Source of the DNA: Iodobacter arcticus
Lineage (GTDB): Bacteria; Pseudomonadota; Gammaproteobacteria; Burkholderiales; Chitinibacteraceae
Assembly (NCBI RefSeq): GCF_042664895.1
Contig: NZ_JBHTBQ010000035.1
Location: forward strand, 1 to 64,000
Length of the DNA stretch: 64,000 nt
Direction of reading: 5' to 3'
Shown: positions 39,971 through 48,406 of the stretch, in pieces
How the letters are laid out: each line of letters begins with the position of its first letter
Position numbering within the stretch: position 1 is the first letter of the stretch
The notes under the pieces: generated by a model
Databases searched by the model: none
What the model was told of the DNA's origin: nothing
Seen by the model: only the letters and a program-made list of their open reading frames with translations
Program-made: the position numbers and the translations under genes

Positions 39971-40684
39971 ATGACAAATCCTGCTACTGATTTAGACAGC
40001 ATTTTTGAATTTAAGAGCAGCAGCATTAAACTACTGTCTTTCGTCCCAGCCACGCTTGATCCTGGCCGATTAGAAGCTGCACTATTTGAAAAACTAGGCG
40101 GCCGTGAGCACTTTTTAGCGGGTGAACAACTCATTATCGATTTTAGTAGCCTGCCCGAGCTGCCTTCTGCGCTTGAGGTCGGCACTTTAATACGACTTTT
40201 ACAACAGTTCAGCCTCTTACCCGTTGCTGTGCATGGCGGCAATAGCGATCAAAAGCTGGCCGCTGCGGCCGCTGGCCTTGTAGTACTACAAGACGACTCG
40301 CTCTCTGCTCCGCTTCCTGTAACCAGTAAAGCAGCGCCACCTCCTCCCGCCCTAGTGATCACCCGTCCTGTACGCACTGGCCAGCAAGTTTATGCCAAAG
40401 GCGGTGATTTAATTGTGCTGGCACTTGTGTCTGCAGGGGCCGAAGTGATTGCCGATGGCAACATTCACGTCTATGCCCCCCTGCGAGGCCGTGCACTGGC
40501 AGGCGCAAAAGGCGATAATCAAGCCAGAATTTTTACCACATGCATGGAAGCGGAGTTGGTTTCTATTGCGGGCATATACCGCTCATTACAAGAAGACCTG
40601 CCTGATTCGATACGAACCAAGCCGGCACAAATCTATCTAGATCAAGAAAAAATCGTGATCGAAGCCTTAAACGAAACTAACTAA
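39971..40684 (+). CDS. minC: Septum-site inhibitor MinC
   Basis: A 237-aa protein counted from the ATG at 39971 (MTNPATDLDSIFEFKSSSIK); an ATG at 39950 would add 7 residues. The N-terminal FtsZ-inhibiting domain (about 1-110) is followed by an Ala/Pro linker (SKAAPPPPALVIT). The C-terminal beta-helix domain has RTGQQVYAKGGDLIVLALVSAGAEVIADGNIHVYAPLRGRALAGAKGD, which binds MinD and drives dimerisation. It blocks Z-ring assembly away from midcell. First gene of the min operon; minD follows 23 bp later. Confidence 0.94.
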   Translation: MTNPATDLDSIFEFKSSSIKLLSFVPATLDPGRLEAALFEKLGGREHFLAGEQLIIDFSSLPELPSALEVGTLIRLLQQFSLLPVAVHGGNSDQKLAAAAAGLVVLQDDSLSAPLPVTSKAAPPPPALVITRPVRTGQQVYAKGGDLIVLALVSAGAEVIADGNIHVYAPLRGRALAGAKGDNQARIFTTCMEAELVSIAGIYRSLQEDLPDSIRTKPAQIYLDQEKIVIEALNETN

Positions 40685-40707
40685 ATAAAGCACTCAGGGG
40701 ATTTACA

Positions 40708-41517
40708 GTGGCAAAAATCATCGTTATCACATCCGGCAAGGGAGGCGTGGGTAAAACCACCACCAGCGCAAGCTTCGCCTCTGGCCTTGCTTTGCGTGGC
40801 TTTAAAACCGCCGTTATTGATTTTGATGTGGGCCTGCGCAATCTCGATTTAATTATGGGCTGCGAGCGACGCGTTGTTTACGATTTTGTAAACGTCATCA
40901 AAGGTGAAGCAACGCTTAATCAGGCGCTCATTAAAGACAAAAACTGTGACAATCTTTATATTCTGCCTGCCTCGCAAACCCGCGATAAGGACGAATTATC
41001 CAAAGAAGGCGTAGAAAAAGTTCTTAAAGAGCTTGAGCACACCGGCTTTGATTACATTATTTGCGACAGCCCGGCGGGCATTGAAACCGGCGCATTTATG
41101 GCTTTGTATTTTGCCGAAGAAGCGATTGTTGTTACCAATCCTGAAGTTTCATCCGTACGCGATTCTGATCGCATCATCGGCATTCTGGATGCTAAGTCCA
41201 AACGCGCCGAAGATGGTGGCACGGTAAAAACACATCTTTTAATTACCCGCTATAGCCCTAAGCGCGTTGATTCTGGCGAAATGTTATCGCTAGACGATGT
41301 GCAGCATTTATTGCGAATTAAATTGATCGGCGTAGTTCCAGAATCCGAAAGCGTCTTGCAAGCGTCTAACTCGGGCAGCCCAGCCATTCACCTGGCAGGC
41401 AGCGATGTTTCTGAGGCTTACAAAGATGTGGTCGCCCGTTTCTTGGGTGAAGAGCGTCCATTACGTTTTATTGAAACACCCAAGGCACCGTTCTGGAAAC
41501 GGTTATTCGGGGGTTAA
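40708..41517 (+). CDS. minD: Septum-site ATPase MinD
   Basis: A 269-aa protein with a GTG start preceded by an AGGGG site. Deviant Walker A GKGGVGKTTTSA is at the N-terminus, followed by DFDVGLRNLDLIMGCERRVVYD and DYIICDSPAGIE. The C-terminal amphipathic membrane anchor (FWKRLFGG) is present. It binds the membrane in the ATP form, recruits MinC and is released by MinE. The minE start lies 3 bp after its stop. Confidence 0.97.
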   Translation: MAKIIVITSGKGGVGKTTTSASFASGLALRGFKTAVIDFDVGLRNLDLIMGCERRVVYDFVNVIKGEATLNQALIKDKNCDNLYILPASQTRDKDELSKEGVEKVLKELEHTGFDYIICDSPAGIETGAFMALYFAEEAIVVTNPEVSSVRDSDRIIGILDAKSKRAEDGGTVKTHLLITRYSPKRVDSGEMLSLDDVQHLLRIKLIGVVPESESVLQASNSGSPAIHLAGSDVSEAYKDVVARFLGEERPLRFIETPKAPFWKRLFGG

Positions 41518-41520
41518 TGC

Positions 41521-41781
41521 ATGTCTATTCTTAGCTATTTCTTCGGTGAAAAGAAAAAAACGGCATCGGTAGCGCGCGAGCGCTTGCAAATTATTCTGGC
41601 GCATGAAAGAAACGGTAGAAATACCCCAGACTACCTGCCCCAGTTGCAAAAAGAACTGATTGCCGTCATCTCTAAATACGTAGCAATTAATCCGGAAGAC
41701 ATCATCGTTCAACTGGATCGCAAAGATGATTTTGAAGTTTTAGAAGTGAACATTGTGCTGCCTGAAACCAATAAGCGCTAA
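41521..41781 (+). CDS. minE: Cell-division topological factor MinE
   Basis: An 86-aa protein of normal family length. The N-terminal membrane-targeting helix (MSILSYFFGEKKKTASVARE) and the MinD-binding RERLQIILAHERN are followed by the C-terminal dimerisation domain (LPQLQKELIAVISKYVAI). It stimulates the MinD ATPase, giving pole-to-pole oscillation. Last gene of minCDE, with a terminator 31 bp downstream. Confidence 0.97.
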   Translation: MSILSYFFGEKKKTASVARERLQIILAHERNGRNTPDYLPQLQKELIAVISKYVAINPEDIIVQLDRKDDFEVLEVNIVLPETNKR

Positions 41782-41812
41782 AGCACAAGTATTACTATTA
41801 TAAAGAACACCC

Positions 41813-41853
41813 CGAAGAGAGGCTGGCGTTGCTCACCCTCTCTTCGTTATTTT
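41813..41853 (+). terminator. Terminator of the min operon
   Basis: CGAAGAGAGG (41813-41822) pairs with CCTCTCTTCG (41837-41846) and is followed by TTATTTT. Confidence 0.8.
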
Positions 41854-41867
41854 GAGGCCAAACACCT

Positions 41868-42671
41868 ATGTCTATTGTGATTAAAAACGCGGACGATATC
41901 GCAAAAATGCGCATCGCCGGTAAGCTTGCCAGCGAAGTCCTCGATTACATTACGCCTTTTGTACAAGTGGGCGTCACCACGGCAGAGATCGATCGCCTTT
42001 GCCACGAATATATGCGCGATGTGCAAGGCACCATCCCTGCGCCGCTCAACTACTGCCCACCTGGCTACACACCTTACCCAAAAGCCATTTGCACCTCAGT
42101 AAACCAAGTGGTTTGTCACGGCATTCCTGCTGATAAGCCACTCAAAAGCGGCGACTGCGTCAATCTGGATATCACCGTCATTAAAGATGGCTACCACGGC
42201 GACAATAGCCGTATGTATCTGGTAGGCGATGTTTCTGCACCTGCGCGCCGCTTGGCAAAAGTCACTTACAACGCCATGTGGCTCGGTATTGATCAAGTAA
42301 AACCCGGTGCTCGCTTTGGTGATATCGGTGCAGCAATTCAAAAATACGCCGAAGGCGCAGGCTACTCGGTTGTGCGTGAATTCTGTGGCCACGGCATCGG
42401 CACTAAATTTCACGAAGATCCACAAGTCCTGCACTACGGCAAAGCCGGCACTGGTCCGGAAATAAAAGAAGGCATGATCTTTACCATTGAGCCGATGATT
42501 AACGCAGGTAAGCGCGAAATCAAAGGCATGAGCGATGGCTGGACCATCGTCACCAAAGATCGCAGCCTGTCTGCACAATGGGAACATACGATTTTAGTGA
42601 CCGAAACCGGTTATGAAATCTTGACCCAATCAGCAGGAACACCTGCTCGCCCGGATAGCTACGCCATTTAA
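41868..42671 (+). CDS. map: Methionine aminopeptidase, type I
   Basis: A 267-aa protein. Conserved parts: the substrate pocket (LNYCPPGYTPYPKAICTSVNQVVCHGIP), metal ligands in DCVNLDITVIKDGYHGDNSRMY, HGIGTKFHEDPQVLHYG, EGMIFTIEPMIN and QWEHTILVTETGYEILT. It removes the initiator Met from nascent proteins. Monocistronic between the min terminator and a hairpin at 42676. GAGG is the likely ribosome-binding site 10 bp before the ATG. Confidence 0.96.
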   Translation: MSIVIKNADDIAKMRIAGKLASEVLDYITPFVQVGVTTAEIDRLCHEYMRDVQGTIPAPLNYCPPGYTPYPKAICTSVNQVVCHGIPADKPLKSGDCVNLDITVIKDGYHGDNSRMYLVGDVSAPARRLAKVTYNAMWLGIDQVKPGARFGDIGAAIQKYAEGAGYSVVREFCGHGIGTKFHEDPQVLHYGKAGTGPEIKEGMIFTIEPMINAGKREIKGMSDGWTIVTKDRSLSAQWEHTILVTETGYEILTQSAGTPARPDSYAI

Positions 42672-42675
42672 AAGA

Positions 42676-42713
42676 GCGGTAGGGTGGACAAGCTTTTTTG
42701 CCCACCCTACCGC
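42676..42713 (+). terminator. Hairpin after map, related to the dispersed palindromes
   Basis: GCGGTAGGGTGG (42676-42687) pairs with CCCACCCTACCGC (42701-42713) around a loop containing TTTTTT. Arms resemble those at 16594-16654, so this repeat may double as the map terminator. Confidence 0.65.
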
Positions 42714-42726
42714 TACCTCATGATTC

Positions 42727-42790
42727 TTAGGGCGAGTGTTTACCCGCCAATTTGTAGCACGTCATAACGGCGGGCAAGCACCCGCCCTAC
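42727..42790. repeat. Dispersed palindrome family A (diverged copy)
   Basis: TTAGGGCGAGTGTTTACCCG and GGCAAGCACCCGCCCTAC face each other. It runs into the 5' side of the next gene and supplies codons to an over-long reading frame that starts at 42736. Confidence 0.7.
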
Positions 42791-42807
42791 AATTCTGGAA
42801 CAAAACC

Positions 42808-43083
42808 GTGCTTCTTCTTACTGCACCCTGGCTGATTGGCCTGCTTGTGATTGTGTTTTCTATTGGCGTGGCGCTGTGTTTTGTTGGCCTGATGGTGTCT
42901 TTAATGACTGCACTGGGCAATAAAAACTGGTTTTGGGCGGCAGGGATGTTGGCCGTTTTTCCGCTTGCTGCAGTTTACTGCCTGCGCCGCTGGCAAATTG
43001 CCGCATGGCCAGGAAAAATGCTGTTCTCCGGCATGGGGCTACTCATCCCGCCGATCGCTTATTTTTTGCTGATGATTAAATAA
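42808..43083 (+). CDS. Small two- or three-helix inner-membrane protein
   Basis: A 91-aa protein counted from the GTG at 42808. The frame is open back to an ATG at 42736, but those 24 codons are repeat DNA. Hydrophobic segments: LLLTAPWLIGLLVIVFSIGV, then AAGMLAVFPLAAVYCL and MLFSGMGLLIPPIAYFLLMI, separated by short basic loops (YCLRRWQIAAWPGK). No known domain and no linked function. Confidence 0.55.
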   Translation: MLLLTAPWLIGLLVIVFSIGVALCFVGLMVSLMTALGNKNWFWAAGMLAVFPLAAVYCLRRWQIAAWPGKMLFSGMGLLIPPIAYFLLMIK

Positions 43084-43107
43084 GCCATTGCCCGAGCAAC
43101 AACAAAC

Positions 43108-43608
43108 TCACGGAAATAAACGCCCCTGCCGAGGGAAAGGCACGCCACTCACCTGAGGCGCGCACTTATATTGATTTGGCACAGGGATACACTCGTATCG
43201 CTGCCTCTGTTGTATCTCTAAATAATCCTGCTCTCTTTTTGCCCGATCAGCGCGGGCCTCTTCTTCCTGCTTGGCTTTTTCCAAAGCCTCTGCAAACGCA
43301 CTCTTTGTCAGTTTCGAGCGTAACTCTTCGCTCTCTTGTAATTCCCTTTCCTTTTGGCTAGGCAAAATGTCAGCGTTTCTTTCCGCACGCAGAAGCTTAA
43401 ACATGCGGCGGTCAATCACAACATCTCCCCGCCGATCACTCCCTCGCTGCTGGCCTAATGCCAGCGGAGTAGCCAGCTCAAGCTCATGGTGCGTGGCAAG
43501 CTCAGAGCCGAGCACATCATCAGCAGCAAAGCTTAACTGACTAAAACCCAAAACAAGCAAACCCGCCAAGCAAGCACCGCAAGTATTCTTTTCAAACGAA
43601 ATAAACAA
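43108..43608 (-). CDS. Exported protein with Glu/Lys/Arg-rich coiled coil, unknown function
   Basis: A 166-aa protein. The signal peptide (about 1-28) ends in SFAA. The mature part has a short acidic stretch, then a helical region rich in Glu, Lys and Arg (about 78-138; KEREL, EALEKAKQEEEARADRAKRE) likely to form a coiled coil. It closes with a two-Cys tail (YECIPVPNQYKCAPQVSG) that could form a disulfide. It is alone on its strand. The family is not recognised; the features fit a periplasmic structural or chaperone-like protein. Confidence 0.65.
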   Translation of the reverse strand: MFISFEKNTCGACLAGLLVLGFSQLSFAADDVLGSELATHHELELATPLALGQQRGSDRRGDVVIDRRMFKLLRAERNADILPSQKERELQESEELRSKLTKSAFAEALEKAKQEEEARADRAKREQDYLEIQQRQRYECIPVPNQYKCAPQVSGVPFPRQGRLFP

Positions 43609-43916
43609 ACCCTAGCCCCTATATTAAATAGAATCACGCCATATTAGATAAGCCAGCCGCCTCACCAAACTGCATTCCTAGGTAAAACAAGCGATGGCTG
43701 TGCAAATTACGCTTTTATTATGACACTCCCCCTCCTCCCCTCAAACGAGAACAATTACCAACTAGGGGGCATTATTGCGATATCAACAAACAAACAAGCA
43801 ACAAAGCATCGGATGATTAAACCTTGTTAGCCCTTGTTAGCCACGAATAAATGCTGACAGCATTCACTCGCATTGATACACTGGCCTTACAAAGATATAA
43901 CTAATCAGGTGGCCGC
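43609..43916. other. Divergent intergenic region
   Basis: 308 bp between the exported coiled-coil gene and the acetyltransferase. It contains a strong promoter at 43873-43901. The remainder shows a direct repeat CCTTGTTAGCCCTTGTTAGC near 43822 and no gene. Confidence 0.55.
43873..43901 (+). promoter_or_regulatory. Sigma-70-type promoter of the acetyltransferase gene
   Basis: TTGATA (43873-43878), a 17-bp spacer and TATAAC (43896-43901), which is 15 bp before the ATG; the mRNA leader would be very short and includes AGGTGG as ribosome-binding site. Confidence 0.65.
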
Positions 43917-44408
43917 ATGTACAGCATCAGGCATAGTGAAAAACAAGATATAGAACAGATTCGCCAACTGTATGCCGAGCCAAGCAACTACTCCGCCACA
44001 CTGCAAGGCCCCTATCCATCGGCAGAACTTTGGGAGGCACGGCTAAACCAAAACAGCGCGGGCGCAATTAGCCTAGTTGCCGTATCGGGCGAAGAAATTC
44101 TCGGACAACTGGGTTTATATATTGAACAAAACCCACGCCGCAAACATGTGGCCGCAATTGGCATGGGCGTTAAAACCAACGCACGCAGGCAAGGCGTGGG
44201 CGATGCTTTAATGCTGGCCGCAATTGAAATTGCAGAGCAATGGCAGGCGATTAGTCGAATCGAGCTTTCCGTGTACATCGATAACCTAGCCGCCCTCGCC
44301 CTCTATGAAAAACACGGCTTTATCAAAGAAGGCCTGTGCAAAAACTATGCTTTTAAAAACGGCCAGTTTGTTGATGTTTATATGATGGCCAGATGTAAAA
44401 CCGCTTAA
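43917..44408 (+). CDS. GNAT acetyltransferase, YhhY-like
   Basis: A 163-aa protein. Start MYSIRHSEKQDIEQIRQLYA. It has NPRRKHVAAIGMGV (acceptor-site strand), the acetyl-CoA loop NARRQGVGDALMLAAIE, and SVYIDNLAALALYEKHGFIKEG near the end. The layout and sequence resemble E. coli YhhY, an N-acetyltransferase acting on amino acids or their analogues. The substrate here is unknown. Good ribosome site AGGTGG. The GST gene follows 27 bp downstream on the same strand and is probably co-transcribed. Confidence 0.88.
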   Translation: MYSIRHSEKQDIEQIRQLYAEPSNYSATLQGPYPSAELWEARLNQNSAGAISLVAVSGEEILGQLGLYIEQNPRRKHVAAIGMGVKTNARRQGVGDALMLAAIEIAEQWQAISRIELSVYIDNLAALALYEKHGFIKEGLCKNYAFKNGQFVDVYMMARCKTA

Positions 44409-44435
44409 ATCCCCCTTCCACAAAGGTAAGCCAGA

Positions 44436-45068
44436 ATGAAGCCAGCGCCCTTTACACTCTATGCAGATTCGCTGTTCACCAGCCCCTATGCGATGTCGGT
44501 CTTTGTTTCTTTACTCGAAAAAGACCTGCCTTTTGAAGTCAAAACACTCGACTTAGATGCGGGCGAGCAGCAGCAACAGGCATTCCGCCAGCAATCGCTC
44601 ACCAGCCGTGTGCCTACGCTTGTGCAAGGGGATTTTTTTCTATCAGAATCATCGGCTATCAGCGAATACCTAGAAGAGCTGTTCCCAGCCCCAGAATATG
44701 TAGCGCTCTACCCAACGGAGCTGCAACAACGCGCCAAAGCAAGGCAAATCCAGGCGTGGCTACGGAGCGATCTGCTGGATTTGCGTATTGAGCGCTCAAC
44801 CAATGTGGTGTTTTTTGCGCCCAGTGATCAGGCCCTATCAAGCAAAGGCCAAGCCGCCGCAGATAAGTTGATTGCCGCAGCTGATTTACTAATTAAGGAA
44901 GATCAAGCCAATCTATTTGAGCAATGGTGCATTGCCGACACCGATCTTGCGCTAATGCTTAATCGCCTGATTAAAAATGGCGACCCTGTGCCTACCAAGC
45001 TCGTGAACTACGCCAACGCACAATGGCAAAGAGCATCTGTGCAGCAGTGGCTAAAGCAGAAAGGCTGA
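44436..45068 (+). CDS. yfcF: Glutathione transferase, YfcF-like
   Basis: A 210-aa protein. The thioredoxin-fold N-terminal domain starts FTLYADSLFTSPYAMSVFVS, with the G-site pair SRVPTLVQGDFFLSESSAIS. The helical C-terminal domain has RARQIQAWLRSDLLDLRIER, EQWCIADTDLALMLNRL and NAQWQRASVQQW. It matches E. coli YfcF closely from memory, a glutathione transferase and peroxidase. The stop codon directly abuts the stop of the convergent kinase gene. Confidence 0.9.
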   Translation: MKPAPFTLYADSLFTSPYAMSVFVSLLEKDLPFEVKTLDLDAGEQQQQAFRQQSLTSRVPTLVQGDFFLSESSAISEYLEELFPAPEYVALYPTELQQRAKARQIQAWLRSDLLDLRIERSTNVVFFAPSDQALSSKGQAAADKLIAAADLLIKEDQANLFEQWCIADTDLALMLNRLIKNGDPVPTKLVNYANAQWQRASVQQWLKQKG

Positions 45069-47267
45069 TTAAGCATGCAGCGCATCTGGCTGAATGAGCA
45101 AATCATCAGCCAGTGCCTGCAATTTTTCAAAATCCAGATACTGCAAAGCCTTTGCAATTTGCAGGCTAAACTGAGCATGTTGTGCGGAAAGCAGTGCTAT
45201 TTTTTCAGCCCAGTTTTCTATTTCAGTGACCTGCCCACTGGCAATAAACAACTGTAATTGTTGTATATCATCATGCGGCAAAGCCGGACCAAGGGGTTTG
45301 GGCACCGGTAGCGTATAAACCGCAGCAGCATGTTGCAAGCGCAGGCAGAAATAAAAACGGCTCCCCAGCTGCACGGCGCTCTCCACCTTCAGCTCGCCCC
45401 CCATACTTTTAACCATTTGCGAAGCAATCGCCAATCCTAGCCCATGCCCTTCCTTGGATTCGCTCTCTTGAGCTCGCTCAAAAGGAAGAAAAACCCGGGC
45501 ATGATCAGACTGATTCATCCCGACCCCGGTATCTTCTACCGCCACTTGAAGCTTGGATTGATCTGCGGAGCCAGTCTGCCACTCCAGCGTCAGTGAAATC
45601 ACGCCATAGCGGGTAAATTTTGCAGAATTAGAAAGTAAGTTCTGTAATACCTGACGTAAATGCTTCCAGTCCGCATAAAGCCACTCGGGAGCCTCGCCCT
45701 TTTGCAAATAAATAAACCGATTTTGATACTGCGTGGCCAGTAGCTCAGCCTGCCCCTGAATATCATCGATAAAATCCTGAAAACACCCGGCACTTAATTG
45801 CACATGATGCTCAACCATTTCACCACGGGCATACTTTAACAATTCATCAATTAACTCTAATTGCTGACCAGCACTACGCTCAACCACCATAGAAAAATCA
45901 TCAAAAGGCGCCCCTCGCCGCATGCGTTTTGCGTAGGCAATCATGGTAGAGAGTGGCGCTCTTAAATCATGGCCGATATAAGCCAGTAATTTGGTTTTTA
46001 ATTGATTGGCTGACTGCGCGTCTTTAACTGCCGCTTTTAGCTCTGCAGTCCGGCTCTCCACTGCTTTTTCCAGCAAGGACTGCTGAGAATTTAAAGTATC
46101 AATTAAAGTTTTCTGGGCCGTTTCTTTTTCCTGTCTCGCCAGCATCACCCGATCCATAATCGCCAGCAAAAAAGAAAGCATAGAGAAAACAATCACAAAC
46201 AACATAAAATGCTCGCCCAACACCTGCCCGCTGGATAACACTCCGAATAAATCCAGTGCCCTTAAAATATTCCCCACCATCAAAATAAACAGGCCTCCCG
46301 CAAAGTAGCGCATCGCGCTTGCTCCCTTGCGTATGACCTGTAAAAAAATGGCTAATAGTAATGGCACTGTAATTAAAATCAGCAACAAACCCATCATCGT
46401 GCCACGCTGATAATTGATGCACTGGGATATAAAAATAGCCAATAGATTCCAAGCCAGCATCAGCTTGATGACTTTATCGCCCCAAGGCAAAAACACAGGC
46501 AAATTAAGAAAGTGCCGCACAAACAATAAAAAAAACAAAGCGCAAATCTGGCCAAAAAAAGATAAAGAATGAACCGACCAGATGGTGCTTTCAGGCCAAA
46601 AATATAAAGCCCCATATCCACGCATGCACGCTTCATTCAATACAAAGAAAAAAACCGCCAAACCATGATAAAGAAATGAATGATCCCGCATCAAAATAAA
46701 TAAGAGCACGCAATAAAGCCCAACAATTCCAAACGCCCCCAGCAAGACGCCTGCCCATAACGACTCTGTCACTTCATTTTCTCTAAACGAAACAGGATCA
46801 TAAACTGCAGGCGCTATGGACATCGCCGTTTTGCTTTGTACCCTCAACAAAACAGCGACCCCTGTTTGGGCGGGTAGTTGCAAAGAAAAAACAGCATGCC
46901 TGGCTTTTACCGGATGCAACGATAAAGGTGTATCCAGCCCCGCACTCGCCCTACTTTGCCAGCGCCCATTTTGCTGCATATAAAGCGTGACGGATTGTAA
47001 GCGAGGCGCGCCCATATCAAGCCAACGCAATTGAGGCTGATCGGAAGGATTAGGCACAATAAGCTTTAACCAGAAAACCGAATTGGAATAGCCCAGATTA
47101 TGGTGGCCGCTCATCAAAGGTGCGGCTTTTATACTGGCGCTGATTTGATCAGCAGAAAGAGACTGCGTGTCTTCAATCAGCTGATACGAAACAGTGCGAT
47201 CAGCAGGCCTAGCGTCCTGGCTGGCGTATAAAAAAGATGAAAGAAAAAACAACCACAAAAACCTCAC
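45069..47267 (-). CDS. 7TMR-DISM sensor histidine kinase
   Basis: A 732-aa protein. It has a signal sequence, then a periplasmic 7TMR-DISMED2-like beta domain (about 25-165; GYSNSVFWLKLIVPNPSDQP, LDMGAPRLQSVTLYM). Seven membrane helices follow (about 170-375). A coiled coil leads to HisKA with the His in LLAYIGHDLRAPLSTMIAYA and HATPase motifs NLLSNSAKFTRYG, EDTGVGMNQ and GHGLGLAIASQM. A ~60-residue C-terminal tail (residues about 670-732) is extra. It overlaps the regulator gene by 4 bp (ATGA), so the two form one unit. The ligand class is probably a small extracytoplasmic molecule. Confidence 0.9.
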   Translation of the reverse strand: MRFLWLFFLSSFLYASQDARPADRTVSYQLIEDTQSLSADQISASIKAAPLMSGHHNLGYSNSVFWLKLIVPNPSDQPQLRWLDMGAPRLQSVTLYMQQNGRWQSRASAGLDTPLSLHPVKARHAVFSLQLPAQTGVAVLLRVQSKTAMSIAPAVYDPVSFRENEVTESLWAGVLLGAFGIVGLYCVLLFILMRDHSFLYHGLAVFFFVLNEACMRGYGALYFWPESTIWSVHSLSFFGQICALFFLLFVRHFLNLPVFLPWGDKVIKLMLAWNLLAIFISQCINYQRGTMMGLLLILITVPLLLAIFLQVIRKGASAMRYFAGGLFILMVGNILRALDLFGVLSSGQVLGEHFMLFVIVFSMLSFLLAIMDRVMLARQEKETAQKTLIDTLNSQQSLLEKAVESRTAELKAAVKDAQSANQLKTKLLAYIGHDLRAPLSTMIAYAKRMRRGAPFDDFSMVVERSAGQQLELIDELLKYARGEMVEHHVQLSAGCFQDFIDDIQGQAELLATQYQNRFIYLQKGEAPEWLYADWKHLRQVLQNLLSNSAKFTRYGVISLTLEWQTGSADQSKLQVAVEDTGVGMNQSDHARVFLPFERAQESESKEGHGLGLAIASQMVKSMGGELKVESAVQLGSRFYFCLRLQHAAAVYTLPVPKPLGPALPHDDIQQLQLFIASGQVTEIENWAEKIALLSAQHAQFSLQIAKALQYLDFEKLQALADDLLIQPDALHA

Positions 47268-48064
47268 TCAAAGCCCACCGCTGCAGTTTGCCTGAACGCC
47301 GAGGGCGTCATACTGAAACGCTCTTTAAATGCCGTCGTAAAATTACAGGCATTTTGAAAACCGGATTGCTCAGCAATATCAATCACGCTCATTTGAGTTT
47401 TAGCCAGCAATTGCTGAGCGCTTAATAATTTTTGCTCGCGCATATATGCAAAAACAGTCATCCCTAATTGGGTTTTAAATAGCTTACTCAGCTTTTTTTC
47501 ATGCGTACCAATCTGGCGGGCGAGTTCTGCCAAAGCAGGCGGCTGATAAAGCTGCTCGGTGATTATTTGTATTGCCGCAGCAAGCAAAACCTCATCCTGA
47601 TTTAAAGGCTGGCCCTCACACGCAGGGCGCTCTTTTTGTAAGCGGCGCGCAGACAGCGACAGATGCACGGCTACTCGTGCGATGACTTCCTCGGCGACAA
47701 AAGGCTTACAAATAAAATCAACCGCACCAGTTGTAAAACCATGCAGGCGATCATTGATTGCATTTGCAGCAGATAAAAACAACACCGGAATATGCATCAA
47801 CTGCCGATTAGCCTTCAATAAACGACATGTTGCATAGCCATCCACCTTCGGCATATGCACATCCATCAAAATTAAATCTGGCGGATTAGCCTGCGCCCGC
47901 TGATAGCCCTGCTGCCCGTCAAAAGCCACGCTAATCCGATAATTCTGGCTGCGCAAAGCATCCAGCAGCAGGCGTAATTCATCGACCGAATCATCAACAA
48001 TCAGGATATGGGGCTTATCTGATACGGCGTTTGGGGCAGTTTGACCATCAGGCAAATGGCGCAT
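47264..48064 (-). CDS. AraC-output response regulator
   Basis: A 266-aa protein. The receiver (about 16-135) has IVDDSVDELR, the phosphoacceptor Asp in PDLILMDVHMPKVDG and the Lys in DFICKPFV. The output is an AraC/XylS double helix-turn-helix (about 160-262; PALAELARQIGTHEKKLSKLF and FAYMREQKLLSAQQLL, then IAEQSGFQNACNFTTAFKERF). Activation by the neighbouring kinase is implied by the 4-bp overlap. AraC outputs usually bind direct repeats, and three phased copies lie in the divergent region upstream, between this gene and the autotransporter. Confidence 0.92.
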   Translation of the reverse strand: MRHLPDGQTAPNAVSDKPHILIVDDSVDELRLLLDALRSQNYRISVAFDGQQGYQRAQANPPDLILMDVHMPKVDGYATCRLLKANRQLMHIPVLFLSAANAINDRLHGFTTGAVDFICKPFVAEEVIARVAVHLSLSARRLQKERPACEGQPLNQDEVLLAAAIQIITEQLYQPPALAELARQIGTHEKKLSKLFKTQLGMTVFAYMREQKLLSAQQLLAKTQMSVIDIAEQSGFQNACNFTTAFKERFSMTPSAFRQTAAVGFE

Positions 48065-48201
48065 AAGTCAGGCGTGAAAATGACAAAGGCGCAATCATAA
48101 ACAGCTATACGATGGAAGCATAAATAAAAATTTTCCACATTGAATACGCCCCGCTAATGAGCGGCCCAATTCCCATCGGTTTTGTCACAATATTTATTCC
48201 A

Positions 48202-48274
48202 TTTAGCAAAGCTTTTATCCGCTTTAGCAAAAGTGCACGCAGTAAAGCTCATTCAAACTCAAGCACTTAGCAAA
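48202..48274. promoter_or_regulatory. Phased TTTAGCAAA direct repeats (candidate regulator sites)
   Basis: TTTAGCAAA at 48202-48210 and 48223-48231, and CTTAGCAAA at 48266-48274. Start-to-start distances are 21 and 43 bp (about 2 and 4 helical turns), so all three face the same side. A hairpin AAACGAAA/TTTCGTTT follows (48272-48293). The rest of the 342-bp divergent gap shows no gene. Confidence 0.5.
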
Positions 48275-48406
48275 CGAAAAAGTGATTTCGTTTTATGCAC
48301 GACCCAATATTTCATTTTTAAAACAAATCAACAAAAAAATTTGTACCTATTCAGGCGATACACGCCAGCCGATTGATTCTTTTTGACTCCTTTGCAAAGA
48401 CCTCCA

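Noticed and set aside
42736..42807. Upstream ATG for the small membrane protein
   Set aside because: The 24 extra codons come from a dispersed palindrome; the hydrophobic protein begins after it.
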